Assembly (NCBI GenBank): GCA_030831705.1 | Contig: JAURKO010000092.1 | Location: 1 to 41,250 of the forward strand | Source: Daejeonella sp. | Lineage (GTDB): Bacteria > Bacteroidota > Bacteroidia > Sphingobacteriales > Sphingobacteriaceae | DNA: 41,250 nt | Reading direction: 5' to 3' | Part shown: one piece after another, positions 9,409 through 19,053 of the stretch | Layout: every line of letters starts with the position of its first letter | How positions within the stretch are numbered: the stretch's first letter is position 1 | Translations under genes and position numbers: made by a program | The notes under the pieces: generated by a model | Databases searched by the model: none | Seen by the model: the letters and a program-made list of their open reading frames with translations, nothing else | Told to the model about the DNA's origin: nothing

Positions 9409-10059
9409 ATGAAAAATTACTTTAACATCATACCCGCATTTGTTCTTGTGCTGGTATTGTTTTCCTGTGAAGCAATCTCTCAGAAAAAATCAGATGTCAG
9501 AAAAGTGAAACTCACAGCACCTCAGGGTAAAGCAATCGCTGCATTTGCGGAAGGCTGCTTCTGGTGTTCTGAGCATATCTTTGAGGCAGTGGTGGGCGTA
9601 GATTCGGCCATTTCAGGTTATGCAGGTGGAAATGTACCTAATCCAACCTATGATCTTGTTAATACTGAAACTACCGGCCATGCAGAAACTGTTTTAGTTT
9701 ATTATAACCCTAAAGTAATCTCCTATGGAGAACTTTGTAAGGTATTCTTTGCTTCACACGACCCAACTACGCCTAATCAGCAGGGGCCCGACAGAGGTTC
9801 ATCGTACCGTTCTATACTTTTTTATAATGGTGAAGTAGAAAAAGCTGCCGCACAACAGGCAGTAAAAGATGCCACTAACTCCGGCAGATTCAAAAAATCA
9901 ATTGTTACTGAGTTGAAGCCCATGACCGAATTCTATCGTGCAGAGGGCTATCATCAGGATTATATCGAACACAACCCAAATCAGGGCTACGTAAGGGCGG
10001 TTTCAATTCCAAGGTTTCAATTGTTTAAGAAGACGTATAAGGGAAAGCTTAAGTTGTAA
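9409..10059 (+). CDS. msrA: Peptide-methionine (S)-S-oxide reductase with lipoprotein-like signal
   Basis: GCFWCSEHIFEAVVGVDSAISGYAGG signature, PTYDLVNTETTGHAE, RAEGYHQDYIEHNP; N-terminal LVLFSC lipobox-like. Confidence 0.95.
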   Translation: MKNYFNIIPAFVLVLVLFSCEAISQKKSDVRKVKLTAPQGKAIAAFAEGCFWCSEHIFEAVVGVDSAISGYAGGNVPNPTYDLVNTETTGHAETVLVYYNPKVISYGELCKVFFASHDPTTPNQQGPDRGSSYRSILFYNGEVEKAAAQQAVKDATNSGRFKKSIVTELKPMTEFYRAEGYHQDYIEHNPNQGYVRAVSIPRFQLFKKTYKGKLKL

Positions 10060-10087
10060 GTAATAAGTTATAGGTTGTAAGTTTTTA
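10051..10087 (+). repeat. AAGTTGTAAGTAATAAGTTATAGGTTGTAAGTTTTTA element at msrA 3' end
   Basis: Near-identical reverse-complement copy at 18999-19053; supplies the msrA stop codon. Confidence 0.75.
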
Positions 10088-10327
10088 TTCATTCTCCATT
10101 GGAATAATTTAACTCAAAACTTAAATTGTTTTTATTCGATACCTTTTGATTTTGGGGAAAACTTTTGTTCTTGAATTACAATCCCATTTGCTAATTATCT
10201 CATTATCAAATTTACTAATTCAAACTTTTGTAAACGCGACTGACGAATTTATCTTGCATGATGACTATGTAAATTCGTAAGTCTCCACATTTTCAAATTT
10301 GCTAATTGATTTCTCTACCTTAGCTAA

Positions 10328-11554
10328 ATGGATTATCAGGTACACCAGATGCAAAACGGAATACGTGTTTTGCATAAACCAAGCCCTTCTAATATTTCAC
10401 ATACCTGTATTATTATCAATGCGGGTTCCCGTGATGAAGATCCTTCCAAAGATGGGCTCGCACATTTCATAGAGCACCTACTTTTTAAACAAACTGAAAA
10501 AAGAAATACGAACCAGATCCTTAACCGCCTTGAATTGGTTGGAGGTGATCTGAATGCCTACACCACAAAGGAATATACCTGTATTCATGCCTCTTTTTTG
10601 AAACCTCACCTTGAACGATCACTGGATCTGTTTGAAGATATTATTTTTCATTCCGTATTTCCTGAAGAGGAGATGAGTAAGGAAAAAGAGGTTATTCTTG
10701 ATGAAATAGCTTCGTACCAAGATCAGCCAGATGAGGCCATCAATGATGATTTCGAAGATCTACTTTTCGAAGGACATCCGCTGGGTCGTAATATCCTAGG
10801 TACTCCAACAAGCGTACAAAGTTTTACTAAAACGGATATTTTCAATTTCCACAAGGCAAACTACCGTACAGATGAAATCATTATCGGAATTTTCGGGGAT
10901 TATGATTTAAAAACAATTATCCGCCTCAGTGAAAAAATTTTTGCGAGGATTCCAGCCAATTTGCCTGAAAGAAAACGCGAAAAAATAGAATCATATTCCG
11001 CGAAAAACTTGGTTTTCACTAAACCCATAAACCAGTCGCATTGCGTAATTGGTAACCAATCCTATTCCATGCATCACAAACATAAGACCGCATTTCTCCT
11101 GGTCAATAATCTGCTGGGAGGCACAGGGATGAGCTCAAGACTAAATCTCGAAATCCGGGAAAAATATGGTATAGCCTATACCATAGAATCAAACTATACC
11201 CCAATGAGTGATACCGGTATTTTTTCAATTTATTTTGGTACCGACTCCGAAAAAACAGAAAAAGCCATCAAACTCGTAGAAAAAGAACTCAGAAAGCTCC
11301 GTGAACAAAAACTTGGTCCGGTACAACTGAAACAAGCAAAAGATAAATTTATCGGACAAATCGCACTCGGTGAAGAAAACAGAATGGGACTGCTAATTTC
11401 AATGAGCAAAAGTCTGCTGGATTACGGCCGTGTTGATTCCCTGGAAGAAATATTTGCAAAAATAAATGCAGTTACCAATTCCCAAGTGCTTGAAATTGCC
11501 AATGACATGTTCCATCCGAAAAAACTCAGTTCTATGATCTTCAATCCGAAATGA
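10328..11554 (+). CDS. M16 family (pitrilysin-type) zinc metallopeptidase
   Basis: HFIEH inverted zinc motif, downstream Glu in KEKEVILDEIASYQDQPDE. Confidence 0.93.
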   Translation: MDYQVHQMQNGIRVLHKPSPSNISHTCIIINAGSRDEDPSKDGLAHFIEHLLFKQTEKRNTNQILNRLELVGGDLNAYTTKEYTCIHASFLKPHLERSLDLFEDIIFHSVFPEEEMSKEKEVILDEIASYQDQPDEAINDDFEDLLFEGHPLGRNILGTPTSVQSFTKTDIFNFHKANYRTDEIIIGIFGDYDLKTIIRLSEKIFARIPANLPERKREKIESYSAKNLVFTKPINQSHCVIGNQSYSMHHKHKTAFLLVNNLLGGTGMSSRLNLEIREKYGIAYTIESNYTPMSDTGIFSIYFGTDSEKTEKAIKLVEKELRKLREQKLGPVQLKQAKDKFIGQIALGEENRMGLLISMSKSLLDYGRVDSLEEIFAKINAVTNSQVLEIANDMFHPKKLSSMIFNPK

Positions 11555-11700
11555 AACGTACCGGATTATTTAATCACATTCAGATTGATGAGTATTCTGC
11601 AACACCGAAGTATCTTCAATTAACAAATTCAATAAAAGATGCAATTATCACCGGTAAAATTAAAAAAGATGTGCAGAGGTTCCGTTTCACCTTACCTTGA
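11551..11700 (+). pseudogene. Truncated GntR-family regulator remnant (49 codons) upstream of the rhamnose operon
   Basis: Manual translation MKRTGLFNHIQIDEYSATPKYLQLTNSIKDAIITGKIKKDVQRFRFTLP*; the 'PKYLQLxNSIxxAIxxGKIKK' segment is typical of Bacteroidota GntR N-termini; the rest of the wHTH and effector domain are absent. Confidence 0.7.
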
Positions 11701-11770
11701 GACCTTCTCTTTAAAAATTTTTAGCCATACAAAAAAATGTATTATCTTATTATCACTATTCAGGCTTGCG

Positions 11771-11786
11771 TGACAGTGCATGACAG
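11771..11786. promoter_or_regulatory. Tandem TGACAG-N4-TGACAG (10-bp period) in rhaT upstream region
   Basis: Direct repeat spaced by one helical turn, 45 nt before the rhaT start. Confidence 0.3.
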
Positions 11787-11830
11787 CTGGATACTAAATG
11801 TTCATTAATTTTAATTATTAATCCCAATTC

Positions 11831-12907
11831 ATGCAAGCAATTTTAGGTGTCATTTTCCATTTAATAGGCGGGGCTGCATCTGGCAGTTTTTACCTTCCAT
11901 TCAAGAGAGTCAAGGGCTGGTCATGGGAAAGCTACTGGATAATCGGTGGACTATTTTCCTGGCTTATTGTACCTCCACTGGCAGCCTACCTCACCATTCC
12001 AGCATTTTCTGAGATTATAGCCAATACCGATGGCTCCATTCTAAAGGTTACTTTCATCATGGGCTTGTTATGGGGAATTGGTGGTCTAACCTACGGACTT
12101 GGAGTTCGTTACCTAGGTATGTCTCTTGGAAACTCCGTTGTTTTAGGCTTCTGCTCCGCCCTAGGTTCATTACTCCCGCCCGTGTTTTACGATTTATATC
12201 CGCAAGCCGGAAAAGTCAGTTTTACACAAATGCTCAACGATGATGGTGGCCGTATCGTTCTTCTTGGAGTGCTGGTTTGTCTTTTTGGGATTTTCTTGTG
12301 TGGCCGCGCCGGAATGCTGAAGGAGCGTGAATTAAGCGAAGAGACCAAAAAAGAAAGTATTCAGGAGTTCAATTTAGTGAAGGGTTTGATTGTAGCGATC
12401 ATTTCAGGAGTATTAAGCGCCTGTTTCAATTTCGGGATTGAAGCCGGAAAACCAATGGCAGATGCTGCAAATGCCCTGTGGAAAATCGCTAATCCAACAG
12501 AAACAACTGAGTTCCTTTTTCAAAATAATGTAACCTATGTCGTACTTTTATGGGGTGGATTAGCAACCAACCTGATCTGGTGTATGATCCTGAATACCCG
12601 AAACAAAACATTTGGCGATTATTCGAATAAAAAGACTCCACTATTGAAAAATTATATATTTTCGGCAATAGCAGGTACTACCTGGTTTTTGCAATTCTTT
12701 TTCTATGGTATGGGCGAAAGCAAGCTGGGGAACGGAGCAAGCTCCTGGATCCTGCACATGGCCTTCATAATCCTGATTGCAAATATGTGGGGGCTGTTGC
12801 TAAAAGAATGGACAGCAGTAAGCAAAAAAACATTTTCAACCTTTACTATGGGGATTATAACCATCATTCTTTCAGTTTTGCTGGTAGGTTATGGCAATTC
12901 CATTTAA
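11831..12907 (+). CDS. rhaT: L-rhamnose/proton symporter RhaT
   Basis: 358 aa multi-TM; GAASGSFYLPFKRVKGWSWESYWIIGG; rhamnose operon context. Confidence 0.93.
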   Translation: MQAILGVIFHLIGGAASGSFYLPFKRVKGWSWESYWIIGGLFSWLIVPPLAAYLTIPAFSEIIANTDGSILKVTFIMGLLWGIGGLTYGLGVRYLGMSLGNSVVLGFCSALGSLLPPVFYDLYPQAGKVSFTQMLNDDGGRIVLLGVLVCLFGIFLCGRAGMLKERELSEETKKESIQEFNLVKGLIVAIISGVLSACFNFGIEAGKPMADAANALWKIANPTETTEFLFQNNVTYVVLLWGGLATNLIWCMILNTRNKTFGDYSNKKTPLLKNYIFSAIAGTTWFLQFFFYGMGESKLGNGASSWILHMAFIILIANMWGLLLKEWTAVSKKTFSTFTMGIITIILSVLLVGYGNSI

Positions 12908-12923
12908 ATAAAACCAATTCCAT

Positions 12924-15038
12924 ATGACACAATCAAATTTTAAACATGTAAGCTACCTGTGGGATGATGCTACAGCTGCTAAACTTGCAGGAGATGAAGT
13001 AGCATTGTTAATTTATAGGTCTAATATTTTAGGCGCCGACCTAAGATTAACCAATTACGGCGGCGGAAATACTTCCTGCAAAGTGATGGCTAAAGATCCC
13101 CTAACTGGGATAGAAACTGAGATCATGTGGATCAAAGGATCAGGTGGGGATATTGGAACTTTAAAGAAAAGCGGACTCGCAGCACTTTATAATGATCGTT
13201 TATGTAATCTGAAAAATATCTACCGCGGCCTTGAGCATGAAGATGAAATGGTGGAATTGTTTAACCATTGTATTTATGATCTGAATTCAAAAGCTCCATC
13301 CATCGATACACCACTTCATGGTTTTCTTCCCTTCAAACATATTGATCACCTACATCCTGATGCGGCAATTGCAATTGCTGCAGCAAAAGATGGAAAAAAA
13401 ATCACCGCAGAACTTTTTGACAATAAAATTGGCTGGGTTGACTGGAGAAAGCCAGGTTTTGAACTGGGATTGGAACTAAAGGCCTGCCTGGATTCTAACC
13501 CCGGAATAAAAGGAATTATGTTAGGTTCTCATGGCTTGTTCACTTGGGGTGATACAGCTTATGAATCTTATATCAACACCCTCGAAGTGGTTGAAAAATG
13601 CGCTGAATTTATTGAGGAAAGCGTCAGAAAAAATGGAAGCGTATTTGCCGGAAAGAAAATAAATGGACTTCCGGAACAGCAAAGAAGGGAACAGGCAGCG
13701 AAAATTGCTCCTGTTTTACGCGGACTTTGTTCGTCAGAACGCTCCATGATTGGTCACTTCACTGATGATCCAAGGGTTCTGGAATTTATCAATTCTAATG
13801 ATTTGAACCGACTTGCCCCATTGGGCACGAGCTGCCCTGATCACTTTTTAAGAACGAAAATTAGTCCGCTGATACTTAATCTTGAGCCTGATGCGGATCT
13901 TAGCAATCCCAAAGAACTAATCACAAATCTTCAGCCACTTTTTGAAGCTTACCGAAAAATGTATGCAGAGTACTACAATAGCTGCAAACATCCAAACTCG
14001 CCTGCCATAAGGGATTCTAATCCGGTAATTATTCTTTACCCGGGAGTAGGACTATTCTCTTTCTCTAAGGATAAACAAACTGCCAGAGTTGCTGCAGAAT
14101 TTTATACCAATGCAATTAATGTAATGCGCGGAGCAGAGGCAATTTCTGAATACACTTCACTTCCAAGACAGGAAGCATTTAATATCGAATACTGGTTACT
14201 TGAAGAAGCAAAACTTCAAAGGATGCCAAAACCAAAATCATTGAGTGGCAAAATTGCATTGGTGACAGGAAGTGCAGGTGGTATTGGTAAAGCAATTTCA
14301 AGAAAGTTTGTTGAAGAAGGCGCTGTAGTTGTTTTGAATGACCTCGATCAGGACCGCTTGGAAAGTGCAGGATCCCAATTCCTCCAAGAATTTGGCCGAG
14401 ATAGCTATACAACTGTACAACTGAATGTTACCGAAGACGCAGATATAAAAAATGCTTTTGCACAGGCTGCCCTTAGCTTTGGTGGAATAGATATTGTAGT
14501 AAATTGTGCCGGTTTGTCTATTTCAAAACCGATTGAAGAACATACCGATAAGGACTGGGATCTACTTTATGATGTGCTGGTGAAAGGTCAGTTTAAAATT
14601 ACTCAGGAAGCCGTAAATACCATGAGAAAGCAGAATATGGGAGGTGATGTTTTAAATATTGTGAGCAAAAATGCCCTTGTTTCTGGTCCGAATAATGCCG
14701 GCTACGGCTCTGCAAAAGCTGCTCAATTACACCTGAGCCGCTTGAACGCTGCTGAACTTGGTCCGGATAAAATCCGCGTCAATGTGGTTAATCCTGATGC
14801 AGTGATCGCCGACAGCAAAATCTGGGAAGGTGCATGGGCTGAAGGAAGGGCTAAAGCTTATGGAGTTACCGTTGCCGAACTGCCTGCATATTATTCAAAA
14901 CGTACCCTGCTGAATGAAACTATTTTACCTGAGGATATTGCTAATGCCTGCTACGTTTTTGTAGGTGGCTTGTTAAAAAAATCAACCGGAAATGTCTTGA
15001 ATGTGGATGGTGGTGTGGCAATGGCTTTTGTGAGATAA
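12924..15038 (+). CDS. Bifunctional rhamnulose-1-phosphate aldolase / short-chain dehydrogenase
   Basis: N-terminal class II aldolase-like domain (NYGGGNTSCK, GSHGLFTWGD) fused to SDR (VTGSAGGIGKAI, YGSAKAA). Confidence 0.93.
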   Translation: MTQSNFKHVSYLWDDATAAKLAGDEVALLIYRSNILGADLRLTNYGGGNTSCKVMAKDPLTGIETEIMWIKGSGGDIGTLKKSGLAALYNDRLCNLKNIYRGLEHEDEMVELFNHCIYDLNSKAPSIDTPLHGFLPFKHIDHLHPDAAIAIAAAKDGKKITAELFDNKIGWVDWRKPGFELGLELKACLDSNPGIKGIMLGSHGLFTWGDTAYESYINTLEVVEKCAEFIEESVRKNGSVFAGKKINGLPEQQRREQAAKIAPVLRGLCSSERSMIGHFTDDPRVLEFINSNDLNRLAPLGTSCPDHFLRTKISPLILNLEPDADLSNPKELITNLQPLFEAYRKMYAEYYNSCKHPNSPAIRDSNPVIILYPGVGLFSFSKDKQTARVAAEFYTNAINVMRGAEAISEYTSLPRQEAFNIEYWLLEEAKLQRMPKPKSLSGKIALVTGSAGGIGKAISRKFVEEGAVVVLNDLDQDRLESAGSQFLQEFGRDSYTTVQLNVTEDADIKNAFAQAALSFGGIDIVVNCAGLSISKPIEEHTDKDWDLLYDVLVKGQFKITQEAVNTMRKQNMGGDVLNIVSKNALVSGPNNAGYGSAKAAQLHLSRLNAAELGPDKIRVNVVNPDAVIADSKIWEGAWAEGRAKAYGVTVAELPAYYSKRTLLNETILPEDIANACYVFVGGLLKKSTGNVLNVDGGVAMAFVR

Positions 15039-15060
15039 GAGCATAAATAAATAAGAAATT

Positions 15061-16335
15061 ATGAAGCTTGACGACAGTAAAATTGCTCAGCATAATCAAA
15101 AATTAGGAAAAATTCACAATTCAAAATTTGAGTTTTTAAAAACACAAATTAATGATTGTGAGTCTATTATATCTAAATTAATCGACTTCCAGATTGCAAT
15201 TCCCAGCTGGGCTTTGGGAAATGGAGGAACCCGTTTCGGACGCTTTGCCGGAGGTGGTGAACCCCGAAATCTGGAAGAAAAGATTGAAGATGTTGGTTTA
15301 ATGAACAAACTAAACCGATCAGGCAATGCAATTTCTCTTCACATTCCCTGGGATATTCCTAAAGATTATCAGGCAATCCGCGATCTGGCAAAGGATCATG
15401 GATTACGCTTTGATGCGATGAATTCTAATACTTTCCAAGACCAAAAAGGACAGCAGGAAAGTTATAAATATGGTTCACTTCAGCATGTTAATCCGGCTGT
15501 TCGAAAGCAAGCAATAGACCATAATATTGAGGTGATCAAACATGGTATTGAACTGGGATCAAAATCATTAACGGTATGGCTAGCTGATGGTTCCTGTTTC
15601 CCTGGACAACTAAATTTCAGAACTGCATTTCAGAATACACTAGAGAGTTTGAAGGAAATTTATGCTGCATTACCACCCGACTGGAAAATGTTTGTGGAAT
15701 ATAAAGCCTATGAGCCTAATTTCTATTCAACCACAGTTGGCGACTGGGGTCAATCTTTATTATATGCCAGTAAATTAGGGCCAAAAGCTTTTACACTTGT
15801 AGATTTAGGCCATCACTTACCTAATGCGAATATCGAACAGATCGTTTCACTGCTTTTGATGGAAGGTAAACTTGGGGGCTTTCACTTTAACGATTCCAAA
15901 TACGGCGATGACGACCTAACTGCGGGCAGTATCAAGCCTTATCAGCTATTTCTGATATTTAATGAACTGATTGAAGGTATGGATGATCGGAAAATGAACC
16001 ATGCTACAGATCTGGGCTGGATGATCGATGCTTCGCATAATGTCAAAGATCCGCTTGAAGATCTCCTACAATCTGTAGAGGCGATCATGATAGCCTATAC
16101 CCAGGCATTGATCGTAGACCGAAAATCACTTAGGGAAGCACAGTTGAAAAACGATGTGGCCCGTGCTCAGGAAATTTTGCAGGATAGTTTCCGTACCGAT
16201 GTGAGACCATTGGTTGCTGAAGCTCGCCTTCGTTCAGGTGGAGCGTTAAACCCAATAGGTTTATTCCGAGAATTAAATATTCGGACAGAACTAATCAGAG
16301 AAAGAGGTATGGAGACTGCTGCTACTGGACTATAA
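15061..16335 (+). CDS. rhaI: L-rhamnose isomerase (RhaI-type TIM barrel)
   Basis: Sugar isomerase with WALGNGGTRFGRF, VEYKAYEPNFY, GGFHFNDSKYGDDD; operon context. Confidence 0.88.
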   Translation: MKLDDSKIAQHNQKLGKIHNSKFEFLKTQINDCESIISKLIDFQIAIPSWALGNGGTRFGRFAGGGEPRNLEEKIEDVGLMNKLNRSGNAISLHIPWDIPKDYQAIRDLAKDHGLRFDAMNSNTFQDQKGQQESYKYGSLQHVNPAVRKQAIDHNIEVIKHGIELGSKSLTVWLADGSCFPGQLNFRTAFQNTLESLKEIYAALPPDWKMFVEYKAYEPNFYSTTVGDWGQSLLYASKLGPKAFTLVDLGHHLPNANIEQIVSLLLMEGKLGGFHFNDSKYGDDDLTAGSIKPYQLFLIFNELIEGMDDRKMNHATDLGWMIDASHNVKDPLEDLLQSVEAIMIAYTQALIVDRKSLREAQLKNDVARAQEILQDSFRTDVRPLVAEARLRSGGALNPIGLFRELNIRTELIRERGMETAATGL

Positions 16336-16364
16336 TCAATTTAATCAGAACAAAATATAAAATC

Positions 16365-17696
16365 ATGCAGCTTCCGGTAATAGCCGTATTTGATATCGGG
16401 AAAACGAACAAAAAGCTGATTCTCTTTGATGAACAGTTGAAAATCGTTTTTGAACATGCTGATCAGTTTGCCGAAATAAAAGATGAAGATGGGTTTCCTT
16501 GCGATGATCTAGAGAAACTAAACAATTTTGTATTCGAATCACTTCAAAAGGTTCTTTCCAAGCCGGAATTTGAAATTAAGGGTCTGAATTTCACGGCTTA
16601 CGGAGCGAGTTTTGTCTACATTGATGAATCCGGCAAACCTCTTAGTCCATTATACAATTATCTAAAACCTTATCCGGAAACTTTACTGGATCAGTTTTAT
16701 TCTTGTTATGGTGGGCAGACTGAGTTTGCAAAAGAAACTGCATCTCCGGTACTTGGAAGCCTGAATTCGGGTATGCAGCTCTACCGCATCAAACAAGAAC
16801 GTCATGAATTACTGAACCGGATAAAATACGCATTACATTTACCACAATATCTGAGTTTCCTCATCAGCGGTAAAAGCTGTTCAGACATTACCAGCATCGG
16901 TTGCCATACCAATCTCTGGGATTTCCGCAAAAACAATTACCATCACTGGCTGGAGAATGAGAACTTGATTGATAAACTAGCTCCAATTTTACCTTCCGAT
17001 ACTGTAATTAGAACAAGTTTTGAAGGACAAAGTTTTGATGTAGGAATCGGATTGCACGACAGCTCATCGGCCTTGATTCCTTATCTAGTCAATTTTAAAG
17101 AACCCTTCTTGCTAATTTCGACTGGTACCTGGTGCATCAGTTTAAATCCATTCAATGCGAGTCCGCTAAGTACTTTTGAACTTGAATCAGACTGCCTCTG
17201 CTACCTGCACTATGAAGGTAAACCAGTTAAGGCTTCCCGTCTTTTTGCCGGAAATGAGCATGAACAGGAACTAAACAGAATTTCAAAATTCTTTTCAGAG
17301 CCTAGAACAAAATATGAGCAGATGAACTTTAACACTGCCTTCCGGAATTACTTAGACCAGGAAGAGGTTTACTCAGGAAATGATCTTGCATCTTATGCAT
17401 CAGATCAAGAAGCGTATCACCGACTGATGATCCACATCATTAAACAGCAAAAAATATCTAGTGAACTTGTGATAAACGGTTCGGACGTGAAACGAATTTT
17501 TGTAGATGGAGGATTCAGTAAAAACTCAATCTACATGAACCTTTTATCCATTGTTTTTTCTGAAATGGAGGTTTATGCTGCTTCCATGGCACAGTCGACA
17601 GCAATGGGTGCTGCATTAGCAATTCATCATAGTTTTGGTACAAAGTCTGTCCCAACCAACCTGATCGAAATGAAATTTTATTCAGCAAATAAATAA
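16365..17696 (+). CDS. rhaB: FGGY-family carbohydrate kinase (rhamnulokinase)
   Basis: VFDIGKTNKK phosphate-binding, IFVDGGFSKN, STGTW; operon context. Confidence 0.85.
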   Translation: MQLPVIAVFDIGKTNKKLILFDEQLKIVFEHADQFAEIKDEDGFPCDDLEKLNNFVFESLQKVLSKPEFEIKGLNFTAYGASFVYIDESGKPLSPLYNYLKPYPETLLDQFYSCYGGQTEFAKETASPVLGSLNSGMQLYRIKQERHELLNRIKYALHLPQYLSFLISGKSCSDITSIGCHTNLWDFRKNNYHHWLENENLIDKLAPILPSDTVIRTSFEGQSFDVGIGLHDSSSALIPYLVNFKEPFLLISTGTWCISLNPFNASPLSTFELESDCLCYLHYEGKPVKASRLFAGNEHEQELNRISKFFSEPRTKYEQMNFNTAFRNYLDQEEVYSGNDLASYASDQEAYHRLMIHIIKQQKISSELVINGSDVKRIFVDGGFSKNSIYMNLLSIVFSEMEVYAASMAQSTAMGAALAIHHSFGTKSVPTNLIEMKFYSANK

Positions 17697-17698
17697 CC

Positions 17699-17864
17699 AT
17701 GAAACCATCATGATTTTTCAATAACACAGTGGAATGAATAAAATCATGATAGCCCGCCCTAACAAGCCGTTCGGACGAGCTTAATCACCTTTGAAAAACA
17801 AAAATATACAGATGAAACCTGCATGAGCTTACCGCTCACAAACCGGAATGAATAAGCTCATGCA
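17699..17864. repeat. Tandem pair of covarying hairpins between rhamnulokinase gene and rhaM
   Basis: ATCATGATTTT(17707-17717)/AAAATCATGAT(17740-17750) and TGCATGAGCTTA(17820-17831)/TAAGCTCATGCA(17853-17864); shared flanks ATGAAACC and GGAATGAA. Confidence 0.85.
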
Positions 17865-17899
17865 AGCTTCATAACAATTAAAAAACAAATTATATTCCA

Positions 17900-18217
17900 A
17901 TGAAAAATATTGTTTCCTTTAAAATGAAACTAAAGCCTGGCTTTAAGGAAGAGTATAAACGCCGTCACGACCTGATTTGGCCTGAGCTTAGCGCGCTGTT
18001 ATCAAATTCAGGAATCAGTAATTATTCCATTTTCCTGGATGAGGAAACCAATATACTATTTGCCGTTCAAACCCTCTCAGGTAACAATAGCTCACAGGAT
18101 CTCAGAAAAAATGAAATCGTTAAAAAATGGTGGGCCTATATGGCTGATATTATGGATACTAATGATGATAATTCGCCAGTAAGTAAGCCATTGGATATCG
18201 TTTTTCATATGGAGTAA
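17900..18217 (+). CDS. rhaM: L-rhamnose mutarotase
   Basis: 105 aa; KPGFKEEYKRRHDLIWPEL, NYSIFLDEETNILFA, WWAYMADIMDTNDDNSP. Confidence 0.95.
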   Translation: MKNIVSFKMKLKPGFKEEYKRRHDLIWPELSALLSNSGISNYSIFLDEETNILFAVQTLSGNNSSQDLRKNEIVKKWWAYMADIMDTNDDNSPVSKPLDIVFHME

Positions 18218-18293
18218 TAAATCCAATCAAGCATTACGCCTAGAGCTAAAACAGGTATTTGTTATCTAAAAGAAAGAAGGCTATTTTTACAAC

Positions 18294-18866
18294 ATGAAAT
18301 TGCCAATCATCGCCTACGGCGATTCCGTTTTACGTAAGAAAGGATTAGAAATCTCAAAAGATTATCCGGAAATGAATAGTCTTATTGAGAATATGTTCGA
18401 AACCATGTATGGCGCACATGGCATAGGCCTTGCCGCACCCCAAATTGGTTTATCCATTCGACTATTTATAGTTGATGCAACTTCTTTTGCTGAAGATGAG
18501 CCGGCATTGAAAGATTTTAAGAAAACATTTATCAATGCTAAAATCCTTGAAGAAAGTGGTGATAAATGGTCATTTAATGAAGGGTGTCTAAGTATACCGG
18601 AAATCCGGGAAGATATTAACAGGCATGAAAGTCTGACCATTTCCTATTATGACGAAAACTGGAAACACCATCAAGAAACTTACAATGGATTGGCTGCCCG
18701 TATCATCCAACATGAATACGATCATATTGAAGGAAAGCTCTTTATAGATAAATTAAGTCCACTACGTAAGGCCATGCTCAATAACAAACTAGGCTCTATC
18801 TCAAAAGGATTAGTGAAAGTAGAATATAAGATGAAGTTTCCTGCGTTGAAGAAAGGTAGGAGATAG
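18294..18866 (+). CDS. def: Peptide deformylase
   Basis: GIGLAAPQIG, EGCLSIPEI and QHEYDHIEG motifs. Confidence 0.97.
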   Translation: MKLPIIAYGDSVLRKKGLEISKDYPEMNSLIENMFETMYGAHGIGLAAPQIGLSIRLFIVDATSFAEDEPALKDFKKTFINAKILEESGDKWSFNEGCLSIPEIREDINRHESLTISYYDENWKHHQETYNGLAARIIQHEYDHIEGKLFIDKLSPLRKAMLNNKLGSISKGLVKVEYKMKFPALKKGRR

Positions 18867-18998
18867 GATTAGAGGATTATTTTGCAATCAAATCGTCACA
18901 AATAACCATAGGGTTTCTTCATTCTCAACTAACGCAACTGCTTTCAGCTTTATGCTTTCAACTTTCAGCCAAAACGATAAGTTTCATTGTTAGCACTA

Positions 18999-19053
18999 TT
19001 AAAACTTACAACCTAAAACTTATTACTTACAACTTATTACTTACAACTTATTG
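18999..19053 (-). repeat. Inverted, partly duplicated copy of the AAGTTGTAAGTAATAAGTT element
   Basis: Reverse complement contains two AAGTTGTAAGTAATAAGTT-type units; supplies the stop codon of the 19048 gene. Confidence 0.75.
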
